Assembly: GCA_016929205.1 (NCBI GenBank)
Contig: JAFGJF010000258.1
Location: 1-14,660 of the forward strand
Reading direction: 5' to 3'
DNA: 14,660 nt
From: Anaerolineae bacterium
GTDB taxonomy: Bacteria; Chloroflexota; Anaerolineae; JAFGEY01
In this document: positions 1-9,178 of the stretch, in pieces
Numbering within the stretch: position 1 is the stretch's first letter
How the letters are laid out: each line of letters begins with the position of its first letter
Program-made: the position numbers and the translations under genes
The notes under the pieces: generated by a model
Seen by the model: the letters and a program-made list of their open reading frames with translations, nothing else
What the model was told of the DNA's origin: nothing
Database searches by the model: none

Positions 1-1007
1 ACCGGCGTCTGCGTCGCAGCAACCTCGGTCGGCGTCGTCCCTGGTTCGGTCGTTGCCGTTGGCACCACAGTCGATTCAACGGTCGCCGTGGGTTCAACGG
101 TCACCGTGGGTTCTACGGTCACCGTGGGTTCTACGGTCACCGTGGGTTCTACGGTCATCGTGGGTTCGAGCGTCGCCGTGGGCGTGACCGGCAGGGTCGG
201 TTCGAGCGTCGCCGTAGGCGTGACCGGCAGCGGCGGCAAATAGATCTGCAGCCCGCTGTATACATCGGCCCCGGTAAAACAATTGGCGTCACGAATATCA
301 ACAATGCTCGTCCCGCGCTCCTGGGCCAGATCGTACAATGTATCACCGTCACGGACAGTGTATTGGATCCAGTCCGCGGGCGGATTCGCGACGCAGCTAG
401 TCGGCACAGCCGTCGGCACAACCGGCAGAGGTGGCAGGTACAGGTGCTGCCCGCTTAGAATGACCGTCGTTTTGAGACAATTCTCTTGCATGATCTTGGA
501 GACTGTGGTCCTGCGCCGCAAGGCCAACTGCGTCAATGTGTCCCCGCTCTGCACGTAATAGACGATCCAGGATAAGGGTGGACTAGGAATGCAGGGCGCG
601 GCAGCGGTCGGCGCACGGGTCGCCGTGGCGGTTGCCGTGGCAACCGGCGTCTCGGTCGGCGACGGTGTGTTCGTCGGCGTCTCGGTCGGCGGCGGTGTCT
701 CGCCCGGCTCGAGCGTGTTGGTCGGCGCAGCCGTCGCCGGTACCGGTGTCGAGGTGGGCAAGAGCGTCGCCGTTTCAACAGGAGGCGTTTCAGTCGCCAC
801 CGCACGCGGCGTGTTCGTCGGCGCTGCGGTGGGCCACTGAATCGGCGTCGAGGTAGCGCCGGAAGCGACATCGAGCGAACGCTCGCGTATGCTCAACACA
901 CCGCTTCCAAGAACGGTGCAGACGAGCACGTTAACAATGGTCACGCCCACAATCATCTGCCGTAACAGATCGGAGCGAATTTTCGGACTCCGGTTCAGGT
1001 TAGCCAT
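1..1007 (-). CDS. Membrane-anchored Thr/Pro-rich protein with two LysM domains (C-terminus cut by window start)
   Basis: Read from ATG at 1007 leftward, the frame is open to the window edge (335 codons, no stop), so the protein is partial. It has a basic N-terminus, one membrane segment (about residues 18-40, start MIVGVTIVNVLV) and a Thr/Pro/Glu-rich linker (about 50-145). LysM 1 follows (about 150-193, YYVQSGDTLTQLA to LYLPP), then a short linker, LysM 2 (about 215-259, QYTVRDGDTLYDLA to IYLPP) and a second repetitive Thr/Pro/Val/Glu tail. LysM domains bind N-acetylglucosamine-containing glycans such as peptidoglycan. The charge pattern suggests an N-in anchor with the LysM part outside, so an envelope-binding protein is inferred; no catalytic domain is visible in the part seen. 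The start is supported by AAAGGA 7 bases upstream. It overlaps the end of the kinase gene by 8 bases, so translational coupling is likely. Each LysM carries one Cys (NC motif in both), possibly a conserved pair. Confidence 0.85.
   Translation of the reverse strand, partial: MANLNRSPKIRSDLLRQMIVGVTIVNVLVCTVLGSGVLSIRERSLDVASGATSTPIQWPTAAPTNTPRAVATETPPVETATLLPTSTPVPATAAPTNTLEPGETPPPTETPTNTPSPTETPVATATATATRAPTAAAPCIPSPPLSWIVYYVQSGDTLTQLALRRRTTVSKIMQENCLKTTVILSGQHLYLPPLPVVPTAVPTSCVANPPADWIQYTVRDGDTLYDLAQERGTSIVDIRDANCFTGADVYSGLQIYLPPLPVTPTATLEPTLPVTPTATLEPTMTVEPTVTVEPTVTVEPTVTVEPTATVESTVVPTATTEPGTTPTEVAATQTP
73..164 (-). repeat. 18-bp tandem repeat, about five copies
   Basis: The motif gggttctacggtcaccgt and close variants recurs with exact 18-base period (ttcaac/ttctac anchors at 75, 93, 111, 129, 147, with a degenerate sixth at 165). 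Read on the minus strand each unit encodes six residues of the TVEPTV type, so copy changes stay in frame. It lies in the Thr/Pro-rich tail after LysM 2. Confidence 0.9.
163..232 (-). repeat. 36-bp tandem duplication in the LysM protein tail
   Basis: The segment beginning ggttcgagcgtcgccgt at 163 is repeated from 199 with one visible change (gccgtgggcg versus gccgtaggcg). On the minus strand the unit encodes 12 residues, TLPVTPTATLEP. It sits directly after LysM 2 and next to the 18-base repeat, which suggests slippage-driven growth of the linker. Confidence 0.85.
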
Positions 1008-3843
1008 ACCCGTTTCCTTTGATCGAATATTCTTTCTGCCCCCTGCCTATTTTTTCTTCCAGGCCATATGGAACCGTAAAATGGAACGTAGAGCCCTGGC
1101 CCATTTCGCTCTCGATCCAAACGCGCCCTTCGTGCGCCTCGACCAACGCTTTAACGATGGACAACCCCACCCCTGTTTCTCCCAGCCCGGAGATGAGCGC
1201 GTCGTCAGCGCGATAAAAACGGTCAAAAACACGAGGACGATCGCCAGGGGCGACGCCCCCCCCGGTGTCCGATACGGCGATGTGCAGAAAAGCATTGCCG
1301 CCGTCATCATACTCCTGGCTCGCTTTGAGCTCAATCGTCGTACCTGCATCAGAAGACTTGCAAGCATTGGTCAGCAGATTGTCGAGAATCTGCTGCATCG
1401 AATCCGGATCGACGTAAATCTCGGGCAAATCGGCAATGTCTAGCTGTGATTCGAGGTTTTTTTCCTCCAAGCGAAACTGCACCTTGCGCAGCGCCATCTT
1501 GATGATCCGCGCCATCTTGACCGCTTCCAACTCGATGACAAGCTTGCCCAGATCGATGGCCGTCACGCCGACGAGATCGTTGAGCATCCCGCCCATGCGT
1601 TCAATATTGGCTTGTACACGCTGCAAGAATTTCCGGGACATATCGTCCAGCTCCCCGACCGATCCACTGAGCAACAGCTCGGTATAGCCGACAATGGAGG
1701 TCATCGGGGTGCGCAGTTCCTGAGCCAAAGAGCTCAAAAACTCGTCCCTGGCCTGGGCGCGCTCGTCCACAGTCTGGGCATCGGTCAGCGTGATCACCGC
1801 CCCGACATGGCGCTCGCCAATGTGCAGTGGGCCCAGAGACACGTCAAACGCCTGTTGATTTTGCCTGACCGTAAACGGCCCCACGCCAGGCGTCCCTGCG
1901 TACTCGTCGGTCACAGAATGGATAGCGGCTTGCCACGCGTCGTCTGACCACATATCAAACGCGGCCTTGCCCATCCATTTTGTCGCGTCGTCTCCCAAAA
2001 AGCGCAATGCGACATCGTTCAGCCGGATAATCCGCCCGCCCTTGTCGCATAACATAACGCCATACATCATGGCATCCAGGGCAATCATGCTGATCCCGTT
2101 CGCAGAGCCACCTTCCTGGTCGGCGGCAAAGGCATTCCGCGCCAGCTCGGTTTGCAGCTGCCGCACCTGTTCTTCCAGATCGGCGCACCCGCTTTGCGAG
2201 TGTAAAAGGTCGGAACTCAAATCCTCTTTCTGCTGTTCCATATCCCTCACTCGACGCTCGAGGTCGAGGCGTGTCGCATCTAGCTGGCTGACTCGGTGCG
2301 TCAAAATGCCGACCTGCTTGATGCTTTTTTCCAGCTCCGATCTGGTCTGTTCCAGCTCGAGGCCCGCTTTCTGAGCCTGGTGCAACTCGTTGCGCAGCTC
2401 GCGTAGATCATTGTGCATGCGCTGTTCGCTGACTTCGATCTCGTACAACTTTTGGATGTACAAAGACATCTCTTTTTGGCTCTGCTTTAGGCGATTCTCG
2501 AGATCGGTATTTACCCGCGCGTGATCCATCTCGAGCAGGCGCAGGTCGGCCATCATTTGCTCGTTTCTGTTTTCCAATTCACGGTAACGCTGCGCGTTGC
2601 GGATGGCGATCGAAACATGACCTGAAAGCGTTTCACACTTGTTGATCTCGACGGCCGTAAATGGCCTGGTGCTGCCGGGACGAAAAACCAGGATCACGCC
2701 CATGACCGTTGCCTGCTCCCCTAACGAGGTCAAGGGCTGGATAATGAGCGGTCCTACATCCTCATACCCTAGCAAGCGATAGATACCGGCCGTTCGGCCA
2801 TTTTCGCCCGGATCGAGAATGACCGGCTTGGCACGGGTAACGGCATGCTCGACTGCCGGATAATCCTGGATCATAAAACGTGTGTCCATGTTTTTGATTT
2901 GGTGGCTGTCGTAAGCGGCAACGATTTCCATCTCACCGCTGTCTCGCTGCGTGAACAAACCAATCGCGCACAGGTTGATCGACACGATCTGTGCCACGCT
3001 GCGCACGGCGTTCTCCAAAACCGTGTTTACGTTGAGCGATGAACCAACCTTGCGGCTGAAATCGGCCAGGTCCATCAATCCGGTGACCTGGGACAGCGAT
3101 TCTTGGCCGACAACACGCAGCTCGGCAAGCTCGGTATCAAAACGCTGGACAATCAGGCGAAACGCAGACACGGCAAGCAGCGGAAAAACAACGAGATTGC
3201 TAAAACGCACCCAACCGGCAAAGTGAGGGACCTGATCGGCAAAAGGCAATACGGCCTGGAGCAGATGCCCGGCAACAAGTGTACCCAGGCCAACCACAAG
3301 CGTTCCACGCTCGGGGACCGAGAGGGTAAAAAGATAAGCTACGACCAGGGTGGCGAACAAGAACTGCCCGATCTCCCACACCCACTGCTGCCAAAACAAG
3401 TTGTAGGCCAGGGTGGTGTTGTTCTGCCAGGAAATACTCCACTGCATGACGGCAATGATATAAAAGCCGATGAACAAAAGCGCTGCCAGACCGGCAAGGA
3501 TGCTGTTCATTGCCGTCGGTTGGCGAAGCGCATCGACAAATGCCCAGGCAATGAGCACCAGTGTCAGTGCATCGATGAGCCGCTCGGTCGGCGGGCCGAA
3601 TAACACCAACGACACGCCATTTCGCCGGTCGAGCAAAGCGAGGACAAAGAGGAGAAAACGGCCAAACAACATCAGCCCGCTGGCCATCAAGAGGCGCGGC
3701 ACCGCGCCTCTGCGTTCCCCACGCGACCATCGGGATAGCGCCAGACCGGCCATCGCCCATATAGAAAACAAAAGGACCAAATAGTACGCAATTGCCCCAT
3801 TTGAAGTCGTCAATATGGCTAAAATATCTTTAAATACCGACAT
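1000..3843 (-). CDS. 7TM-GAF-coiled coil-PAS histidine-kinase homologue lacking the phospho-accepting His
   Basis: 947 residues. About seven hydrophobic segments fill residues 15-232, resembling the 7TM sensor regions of bacterial kinases. A GAF domain follows (about 258-420), then a long charged coiled coil (about 420-570), a PAS domain (about 583-690), a HisKA-like dimerisation helix pair (about 700-757) and a HATPase_c domain (about 810-926). The ATP-binding boxes look complete: N-box NLLTNACKSS (N826), G1 DTGGG (859-863), F-box RVFDRFYRAD (871-880) and G2 GETGVGLSIVK (from 888). The H-box reads SSLAQELRTPMTSIVGY, with Gln708 (CAG at 1722-1720) where His is expected. Orthodox autophosphorylation is therefore doubtful; it may be a pseudokinase, a phosphatase or a partner of another kinase. 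No response regulator is visible in the window. The start has AGGAAGG just upstream and a promoter in the 139-base gap. The stop overlaps the LysM gene start by 8 bases. Confidence 0.93.
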   Translation of the reverse strand: MSVFKDILAILTTSNGAIAYYLVLLFSIWAMAGLALSRWSRGERRGAVPRLLMASGLMLFGRFLLFVLALLDRRNGVSLVLFGPPTERLIDALTLVLIAWAFVDALRQPTAMNSILAGLAALLFIGFYIIAVMQWSISWQNNTTLAYNLFWQQWVWEIGQFLFATLVVAYLFTLSVPERGTLVVGLGTLVAGHLLQAVLPFADQVPHFAGWVRFSNLVVFPLLAVSAFRLIVQRFDTELAELRVVGQESLSQVTGLMDLADFSRKVGSSLNVNTVLENAVRSVAQIVSINLCAIGLFTQRDSGEMEIVAAYDSHQIKNMDTRFMIQDYPAVEHAVTRAKPVILDPGENGRTAGIYRLLGYEDVGPLIIQPLTSLGEQATVMGVILVFRPGSTRPFTAVEINKCETLSGHVSIAIRNAQRYRELENRNEQMMADLRLLEMDHARVNTDLENRLKQSQKEMSLYIQKLYEIEVSEQRMHNDLRELRNELHQAQKAGLELEQTRSELEKSIKQVGILTHRVSQLDATRLDLERRVRDMEQQKEDLSSDLLHSQSGCADLEEQVRQLQTELARNAFAADQEGGSANGISMIALDAMMYGVMLCDKGGRIIRLNDVALRFLGDDATKWMGKAAFDMWSDDAWQAAIHSVTDEYAGTPGVGPFTVRQNQQAFDVSLGPLHIGERHVGAVITLTDAQTVDERAQARDEFLSSLAQELRTPMTSIVGYTELLLSGSVGELDDMSRKFLQRVQANIERMGGMLNDLVGVTAIDLGKLVIELEAVKMARIIKMALRKVQFRLEEKNLESQLDIADLPEIYVDPDSMQQILDNLLTNACKSSDAGTTIELKASQEYDDGGNAFLHIAVSDTGGGVAPGDRPRVFDRFYRADDALISGLGETGVGLSIVKALVEAHEGRVWIESEMGQGSTFHFTVPYGLEEKIGRGQKEYSIKGNGYG
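1015..1020 (-). promoter_or_regulatory. Shine-Dalgarno for the LysM gene, inside the kinase gene
   Basis: AAAGGA (minus strand) lies 7 bases before ATG 1007, within the last codons of the kinase gene. It fixes the LysM start and supports coupling of the two overlapping genes. Confidence 0.7.
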
Positions 3844-3846
3844 GGG

Positions 3847-3853
3847 CCTTCCT
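3847..3853 (-). promoter_or_regulatory. Shine-Dalgarno of the kinase gene
   Basis: AGGAAGG on the minus strand sits 3 bases before ATG 3843 (6 bases if counted from the first AGGA), supporting this start. Confidence 0.5.
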
Positions 3854-3888
3854 GGCTAATTCAAGTACGCATGTACCGATCATGAGTA

Positions 3889-3917
3889 ATTGTACTATAC
3901 GAGTACGCAAAGGTCAA
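3889..3917 (-). promoter_or_regulatory. Sigma70-type promoter for the kinase/LysM pair
   Basis: On the minus strand, TTGACC (3917-3912), a 17-base spacer and TACAAT (3894-3889) lie about 46 bases before the kinase ATG. Both hexamers match consensus at five of six positions. This makes the kinase and LysM genes a likely separate transcription unit from the glyQS-side cluster. Confidence 0.7.
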
Positions 3918-3946
3918 CCCAAGATCTGAGCAATAACTATTCTTTT

Positions 3947-3966
3947 TCGTTACAGTTGTGTAACGA
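3947..3966. repeat. 8-bp perfect inverted repeat upstream of the kinase promoter
   Basis: tcgttaca-gttg-tgtaacga is a perfect 8+8 base palindrome with a 4-base centre. It lies between the end of the glycosyltransferase gene (3983) and the -35 box at 3917. No U tract follows it in the leftward direction, so it is not a standard intrinsic terminator. It could be an operator or a 3'-end hairpin. The left arm can also pair with a second segment (aacgaaaa, 3969-3976), giving two mutually exclusive foldings. Confidence 0.55.
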
Positions 3967-3982
3967 TAAACGAAAAGAGAGG

Positions 3983-6058
3983 CTATTGGACATCAAGAGG
4001 ATTCAAAAGCACGCGGCTGTGTGGCGCGGACTGGTCGTCGCTACCCGTATAAAGCGGGAGCCGTTCGAGCGTGACCGGCGAATAGACGCCCAATTCCACC
4101 CGCTGCGCACCATCTAAATCGGCGGGAATCGAGAGATGGTGAACGTGGATCAGCGTGTCGCCCGGCTGCCAGCCCGCCGTCGACACACCCAGTTCATCGC
4201 GGCTCGCCCGGACCGCATTGCCATCGTCGAGAACGTGAACGAAAATAGCCAGCGGATCGCTGTTTGCATCCAGCACGCGCCAGCAGGTTACCAGGCGCCA
4301 CGGCTCGCCTGAAGCCACCCGCTCGCGATCGACCGTGTAGCCCAAAAAGAGCAGCCGATCGCTAAAACGAAGTGGCAAAGCCAGCGCCTGGCGCTGCGCC
4401 TGGGACACGCTGCCCTGATAGGCATCCTCCGCACTGGCCCATACCGGCATTGACGCACAGGAGGTCAAAAGCTGCTGCAACCCCGTCCGATCCTGAAAGC
4501 GGTAAACCTCCAGCACCGTGCCTTGCCAGTCTCGAAACCCGGTCACAATCCGTTCGCTTCCTGCCACGACCAAGTTGTACAACTCGGCATCCAATTCCGA
4601 GACAGGATCCATATAGTCGGTCAAGATAAACCGGACCTGCGCACCGGCTGGAAAAAGAACACTTTGCGTGCCGTTGAACCAACGCACAGCATGGTCGGGA
4701 TGCTTGCGCAGAAGGTCAAAACTCACTTTGCTCCACGGCGACCAGTAATCGACAAACGGTGCGGAAATAGCGACCGGCAAGCCGTCGTCGTTCGCATCCA
4801 GGTACCTGGCTGCTGCCGCGGCCGGAGCCAGGTATTCTTTGCGGACTTGGGGAGATAAGGGCCAGCGGACAAAATAGTCGTAACCGTCTCGCCCAGCGCT
4901 CAAGAGCAACACACCAGCCAAGACGATCAAGATGGACCAGCGAAGCAGCTTGCGCTCAAGTGCCTTGGTCCAACGATAGGCGGCAACGACCGCCAGGCCA
5001 AGCAGCAGGTACGTTGCCGGCAGGGCCACAACCGAGTGCGGCAGGCTGCCCGAGGGCCAGGTGACCATGGTCGGAGCAACGCCCGCCGCCAGCCAAAGAA
5101 AACAAAACAGAGTACGGGGTTTGTGCCAGTGCCACAAGGCAAGCAGGACGCCGCCATAAAAAAGCAGAGAGGTCAATGGATCGAAAACCGGCCGCATACG
5201 AATGTTGTACAGCCATTCCTTGTCGCCCCGAAAACTGAACATCTGGAGCGTATGCCACACGTTTTTGAGCAGCGGCCCAGGGTCCTGGGTTTGCACGACA
5301 TAACCGATCTTGGAACCCACCTGACCCACCCGCTGCCCGATTTCGGGATGGCCAATCACATAGACAAGCATCGGCGAAACCAGCAGCAGCGGCAAAATAA
5401 CACACAACGCCAGCCCGATCCAACGTCCTTGAAGCCGGGATCGATGCACGAGCGCCATATAGAGGGTGAACACGCCAAACAAAGCCGGCATCATCCACCC
5501 GGCGAAATACGTATATAGCATGATCGCCTGGCACAGGCCGCACAAGCCAAACCACAAGAGGATGTGCCTGGGTTTATCTTTTGGCGTCTCCAGGCCACGC
5601 CAAAAGGCGCAAGCCGCCAACCCGGTCCACGGCGCGACGCCGACGATACGCAGGCCAAACCGGCTTAGCATCAGCGACCAGAACGAGCACGCCAGGAGCA
5701 GCGAGGAGACGACGGCAATGGCCGGCCCAAAGAGGTGACGGGCGATCAGGTAGGTTGCGAATACGGTCAACACGCCCGAGAGAACCGAGACGAAACGAAG
5801 TCCAAGCGCCGTCTTGCCCAGCACAGCCAACGACAGCGCCTGGAGGTAGTGGTAGAGCGGTTCGTGGCCCCAGCTTTCCTCGAAATAGATCGGCCGCTCG
5901 CCGGCAAGGACACGTTCTGCCATGCGCAGATTCATCAACTCGTCATAGCGCACGCCAGGAGGAACGCGATCGATCCCGACCAGGCGCAGCAAAAGTGCAA
6001 GCACCAGGATACCGCCCAGGAGCAGGGCTTCTCTTTTATCGATCGCACCTGTTTTCAT
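3983..6058 (-). CDS. Membrane glycosyltransferase, PMT/ArnT-like (GT39/GT83 type)
   Basis: A polytopic membrane protein that probably transfers a sugar from a polyprenyl-phosphate donor to an acceptor outside the membrane. Counting from ATG 6058 it has 691 residues. The first membrane helix is followed by YDELMN (D39, E40), the acidic pair of the first extracytoplasmic loop in GT-C enzymes, and then by HEPLYHYL (H65, E66), the usual second-loop motif. Several hydrophobic helices run to about residue 395. A large soluble C-terminal region follows; its last part (about 565-690, with CWRVLDAN, VHVLDDGN and WQPGDTL) looks like a beta-sandwich and is likely extracytoplasmic. An in-frame TTG at 6082 would add 8 residues, but neither start has a strong ribosome site; I prefer ATG followed by Lys as a typical membrane-protein start. 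It lies only 12-36 bases after glyQS and may be co-transcribed. Substrate is unknown. Confidence 0.85.
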   Translation of the reverse strand: MKTGAIDKREALLLGGILVLALLLRLVGIDRVPPGVRYDELMNLRMAERVLAGERPIYFEESWGHEPLYHYLQALSLAVLGKTALGLRFVSVLSGVLTVFATYLIARHLFGPAIAVVSSLLLACSFWSLMLSRFGLRIVGVAPWTGLAACAFWRGLETPKDKPRHILLWFGLCGLCQAIMLYTYFAGWMMPALFGVFTLYMALVHRSRLQGRWIGLALCVILPLLLVSPMLVYVIGHPEIGQRVGQVGSKIGYVVQTQDPGPLLKNVWHTLQMFSFRGDKEWLYNIRMRPVFDPLTSLLFYGGVLLALWHWHKPRTLFCFLWLAAGVAPTMVTWPSGSLPHSVVALPATYLLLGLAVVAAYRWTKALERKLLRWSILIVLAGVLLLSAGRDGYDYFVRWPLSPQVRKEYLAPAAAAARYLDANDDGLPVAISAPFVDYWSPWSKVSFDLLRKHPDHAVRWFNGTQSVLFPAGAQVRFILTDYMDPVSELDAELYNLVVAGSERIVTGFRDWQGTVLEVYRFQDRTGLQQLLTSCASMPVWASAEDAYQGSVSQAQRQALALPLRFSDRLLFLGYTVDRERVASGEPWRLVTCWRVLDANSDPLAIFVHVLDDGNAVRASRDELGVSTAGWQPGDTLIHVHHLSIPADLDGAQRVELGVYSPVTLERLPLYTGSDDQSAPHSRVLLNPLDVQ

Positions 6059-6094
6059 TGACACAATGTGACTCGCACCCAACCGCGTCTCACA

Positions 6095-9000
6095 CTAGAA
6101 TCCTTCCAGCAAACTCAGGTCGGCGACGTTGTCAGTTAGCGCAGCAATCGACTGCACCAATCCCAGCCGGTTCTTGCGGATCGCAAGATCGGGATCCATT
6201 ACCAGGACCTCGTCAAAAAAGGTATTGATGTCGGGGATCAGCTTTTGGATGGCGCGCAGCACTTCACCAATTCTGCGATTTTCCGAAACGGTCGCCTTGG
6301 CCACGCGCGTCGCGTCATACAGATTGGAGGCCGGCTTTTCGGCGAAAAACTCGGGATCGACGGGGTAACGCGTATCCAGGTCGCGCACAATGCGCACGCA
6401 ACGCGCATAGGCCGTGAGCAGCGGCTCCCAGTCATCACGCTGCACCCACTCGTTTAGCCCGTCCGCGGTTTGCATCGCCAGGTATGGATCGGCGCTGCGC
6501 TCGGCGAGGACGGCATCAACCACGTCGTAGCGCAGTCCCCGTTCGAGCAAAATGCCGCGCAGCCGCTGGCTGATGTATTCGAGCACCTCAGACTGGACAC
6601 TGTCGGCTTGATCGCCCTCGACAAGCCCCTCGGGCAGCGTGCTGACAGCCATGGCAATGACTTTGCTCAGGTCGAGACGGATTTCCAAACCGAGCAACAG
6701 CTGGACAATGCCCAACGCCGCGCGCCGCAACGCAAATGGATCCTTGGTGCCCGACGGCTTGAGCCCGACCGCAAACAAGCCAACCAAACTATCCAGCCGA
6801 TCCGCCAAACCAACAATGAGCCCCGGCTTGGATTTAGGAAGGATGTCCCCGGCAGAACGCGGCAGATAATGCTCGAGGATGCCGCTGGCGACGGCGTCCG
6901 GTTCGCCGCTCAAGCGCGCATACTCGCGGCCCATAACGCCCTGCAAACTGGTCATTTCGACCACCATTTGCGTGGCCAAATCGGCCTTGCACAGCTCTGC
7001 AACGCGATGGACGGTCATCAATTCAGCCGGAGACAGCCCCATCTGTTCGCCAATGCGCGGCGCCAATTTTTCGATGCGCCGGACCTTGTCCAGCATCGAG
7101 CCCAGCTTTTCCTGAAAGGTCAGTGTGTCGAGGCGCGGCACAAAACAGCCCAGGTGCTGTTTCGAGTCGGCTTTGTAGAAAAAGGCCGCGTCGGCAAAGC
7201 GGGCGCGGATCACGTCCTCGTTGCCCAGGCGCACGATAGGCAGGTTTCGATCATCTCCATTGCGCACGGTGATAAAATAGGGCAGCAGTTGCCCCTCTCG
7301 CTCGCTGCCCGGCGCGCCCACCACAGCAAAATAGCGCTGGTGCTTTTTCATCACCGAGATCAAAATGTCGGCCGGCAGCTTGAGATAGTCTTTGTCAAAA
7401 GCGCCGCGCAGCGCGGTCGGCAGCTCGACCAGACCGGTTACCTCATCCAACAAGACACCGCCATCATCATAGATGACGCCATTGACCTCGGCAGCCAACG
7501 CTTCTGCCTGCTGGCGAATGAGCTGGCGCCGCTGGGCGACGTCGACGACGATCTTGTTTTCGATCATCGCCTCTCCATAGACAGACGCCTCGGCGATCTC
7601 TATTTTCGGCGAGTCAAACAGGCGCAAGCCGCGCGTGGTGCGCCCACTGTGCACACCGGCATACTCAAAGGGCAGCACGACCTGACCAAGCAAGGCGATG
7701 TACCAGCGAATCGGGCGCGAAAAGACGACACCAGAGGCATTCCAGCGCATGCTTTTACCAAAGGACAGACTGGCAACCAATCCCGGCAGTGCTTCAGACA
7801 GCACCTCGCCGGCCAAACGCCCCTGCTCACGCACTATGGCGACGACATACTGCCCGCCATCAACGTCACGCACCTCAAGGTCGGACACATCCACACCTTT
7901 GCTGTGGGCAAAACCCTGTGCAGCACGGGTGGGATTGCCCAGCACCCCAGTGGCGGCATCGTACGAGTCAAAAGCGCGATTGGCAGGCGGACCCCTGACG
8001 ATTTGGTCACGGTCGGGCTGGCGCGGCAAAAGATCTTGGGCCATGACGACCAATCGCCTCGGTGTACCTTGCACGCCGATCTGGCCATGCGACAGCCGCA
8101 ACGTGTCGAGCAAGTCGGGCACGCTGGACCGCAACTGGTCGAGCGCGTCGTTCAGGTCGCCGTACGGGAGTTCCTCAGTGCCGATTTCGAGTAAAAAGGT
8201 TTCCGGCTGATCGCTCAAGCGCCGGACATCGAGCTCGGGCAACCGGGGCGCTTGCGACCTGGACGTATTCAGCCTGGATTTTTGCAGCAAGGGATACCCC
8301 AGTTCCTCCCGCTGAACGGCAAATGCCTTGGCAACCTCAAGAGAGAGGGCACGCATACGCGCGAAATACCTGGCCCGTTCGGTCACCCCAACCGCGCCAC
8401 GCGCATCAAGCAGGTTGAACGTGTGCGAACATCGTAAAATATAGTCGTGCGCCGGCGTGACCAGTCCTTTTGCCAGACACGTTTTGGCTTCCATCTCAAA
8501 GAGGCTGTACATTTGGGTCAGATGCTCCACATCGCCGACCTCGAAACCGTAGGTGCAGTTTTCAATCTCGGGTCGGAGCAAAATATCACCATAGGTGTTG
8601 ATACCATCCCAGTCGATCTCCCACACGCTGCGCACGCGCTGTAAGGCCATTACGATCCGCTCCAGGCCATAGGTGAGTTCGACCGACACCGGATCGAGGT
8701 TGAATCCGCCGGATTGCTGGAAATAGGTGTACTGGCTGATCTCTTGGCCGTCCATCCACACTTCCCAGCCCAACCCCCACGCTCCCAGCGCCGGACTTTC
8801 CCAATTGTCTTCGACAAAACGAAGGTCATGCTGGTGGCGATCAATGCCCAGCGCTTCAAGGCTTTTCAGGTAGAGCTCTTGCGGATTTCCCGGATCGGGT
8901 TTCAGGATCACCTGGTATTGATGAAATAATTGCATCCGGTTTGGGTTATCACCATAGCGTCCATCGACAGGCCGGTATGACGGCTCAACGTAAGCGACAT

Positions 9001-9157
9001 TCCAGGGCTCGGGACCGAGGACACGAAGCACAGTTGCCGGATTCATCGTGCCCGCACCGAGTTTTTCACTGTAGGGCTGCCAGATTGTGCAGCCATAGTC
9101 AGCCCAATAGTTTTGCAGACGCAAAATGACTTGTTGAAAGGTCAATGCTTTTCCCAT
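6095..9157 (-). CDS. glyQS: Glycine--tRNA ligase, alpha and beta subunits fused
   Basis: Charges tRNA-Gly with glycine using ATP in the cytoplasm. The 1020 residues hold the whole tetrameric-type enzyme in one chain. The GlyQ-like catalytic part (about 1-290) is recognised by [57 protein letters not shown] and the later [15 protein letters not shown] short linker (about 290-318) leads to the GlyS-like part, starting [19 protein letters not shown] (about 320). That part includes the KSMRW region, a GlyS HD-like core ([19 protein letters not shown] to [18 protein letters not shown]) and a DALR-type tRNA-binding C-terminus ending VADLSLL. Most bacteria carry separate glyQ and glyS; fused forms are known, for example in Chlamydia. 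The ATG start follows a GAGGGGAG purine run. It lies 61 bases after the MazG-like gene, and that gap is too short for a T-box leader. Confidence 0.97.
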   Translation of the reverse strand: MGKALTFQQVILRLQNYWADYGCTIWQPYSEKLGAGTMNPATVLRVLGPEPWNVAYVEPSYRPVDGRYGDNPNRMQLFHQYQVILKPDPGNPQELYLKSLEALGIDRHQHDLRFVEDNWESPALGAWGLGWEVWMDGQEISQYTYFQQSGGFNLDPVSVELTYGLERIVMALQRVRSVWEIDWDGINTYGDILLRPEIENCTYGFEVGDVEHLTQMYSLFEMEAKTCLAKGLVTPAHDYILRCSHTFNLLDARGAVGVTERARYFARMRALSLEVAKAFAVQREELGYPLLQKSRLNTSRSQAPRLPELDVRRLSDQPETFLLEIGTEELPYGDLNDALDQLRSSVPDLLDTLRLSHGQIGVQGTPRRLVVMAQDLLPRQPDRDQIVRGPPANRAFDSYDAATGVLGNPTRAAQGFAHSKGVDVSDLEVRDVDGGQYVVAIVREQGRLAGEVLSEALPGLVASLSFGKSMRWNASGVVFSRPIRWYIALLGQVVLPFEYAGVHSGRTTRGLRLFDSPKIEIAEASVYGEAMIENKIVVDVAQRRQLIRQQAEALAAEVNGVIYDDGGVLLDEVTGLVELPTALRGAFDKDYLKLPADILISVMKKHQRYFAVVGAPGSEREGQLLPYFITVRNGDDRNLPIVRLGNEDVIRARFADAAFFYKADSKQHLGCFVPRLDTLTFQEKLGSMLDKVRRIEKLAPRIGEQMGLSPAELMTVHRVAELCKADLATQMVVEMTSLQGVMGREYARLSGEPDAVASGILEHYLPRSAGDILPKSKPGLIVGLADRLDSLVGLFAVGLKPSGTKDPFALRRAALGIVQLLLGLEIRLDLSKVIAMAVSTLPEGLVEGDQADSVQSEVLEYISQRLRGILLERGLRYDVVDAVLAERSADPYLAMQTADGLNEWVQRDDWEPLLTAYARCVRIVRDLDTRYPVDPEFFAEKPASNLYDATRVAKATVSENRRIGEVLRAIQKLIPDINTFFDEVLVMDPDLAIRKNRLGLVQSIAALTDNVADLSLLEGF

Positions 9158-9178
9158 ATTCTCCCCTCGCCTCTCTAA

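Noticed and set aside
533..871. Arg-rich 112-codon minus-strand frame and plus-strand Val/Gly-rich frames over the Thr/Pro linker
   Set aside because: These are alternative readings of the repetitive linker of the LysM protein. The extreme composition comes from the repeats, and the LysM frame is continuous through the region.
6470..8194. 574-codon open frame on the plus strand
   Set aside because: Entirely antisense to glyQS, with Gln/His/Arg-rich composition and no domain signature; a shadow produced by codon bias of the real gene.
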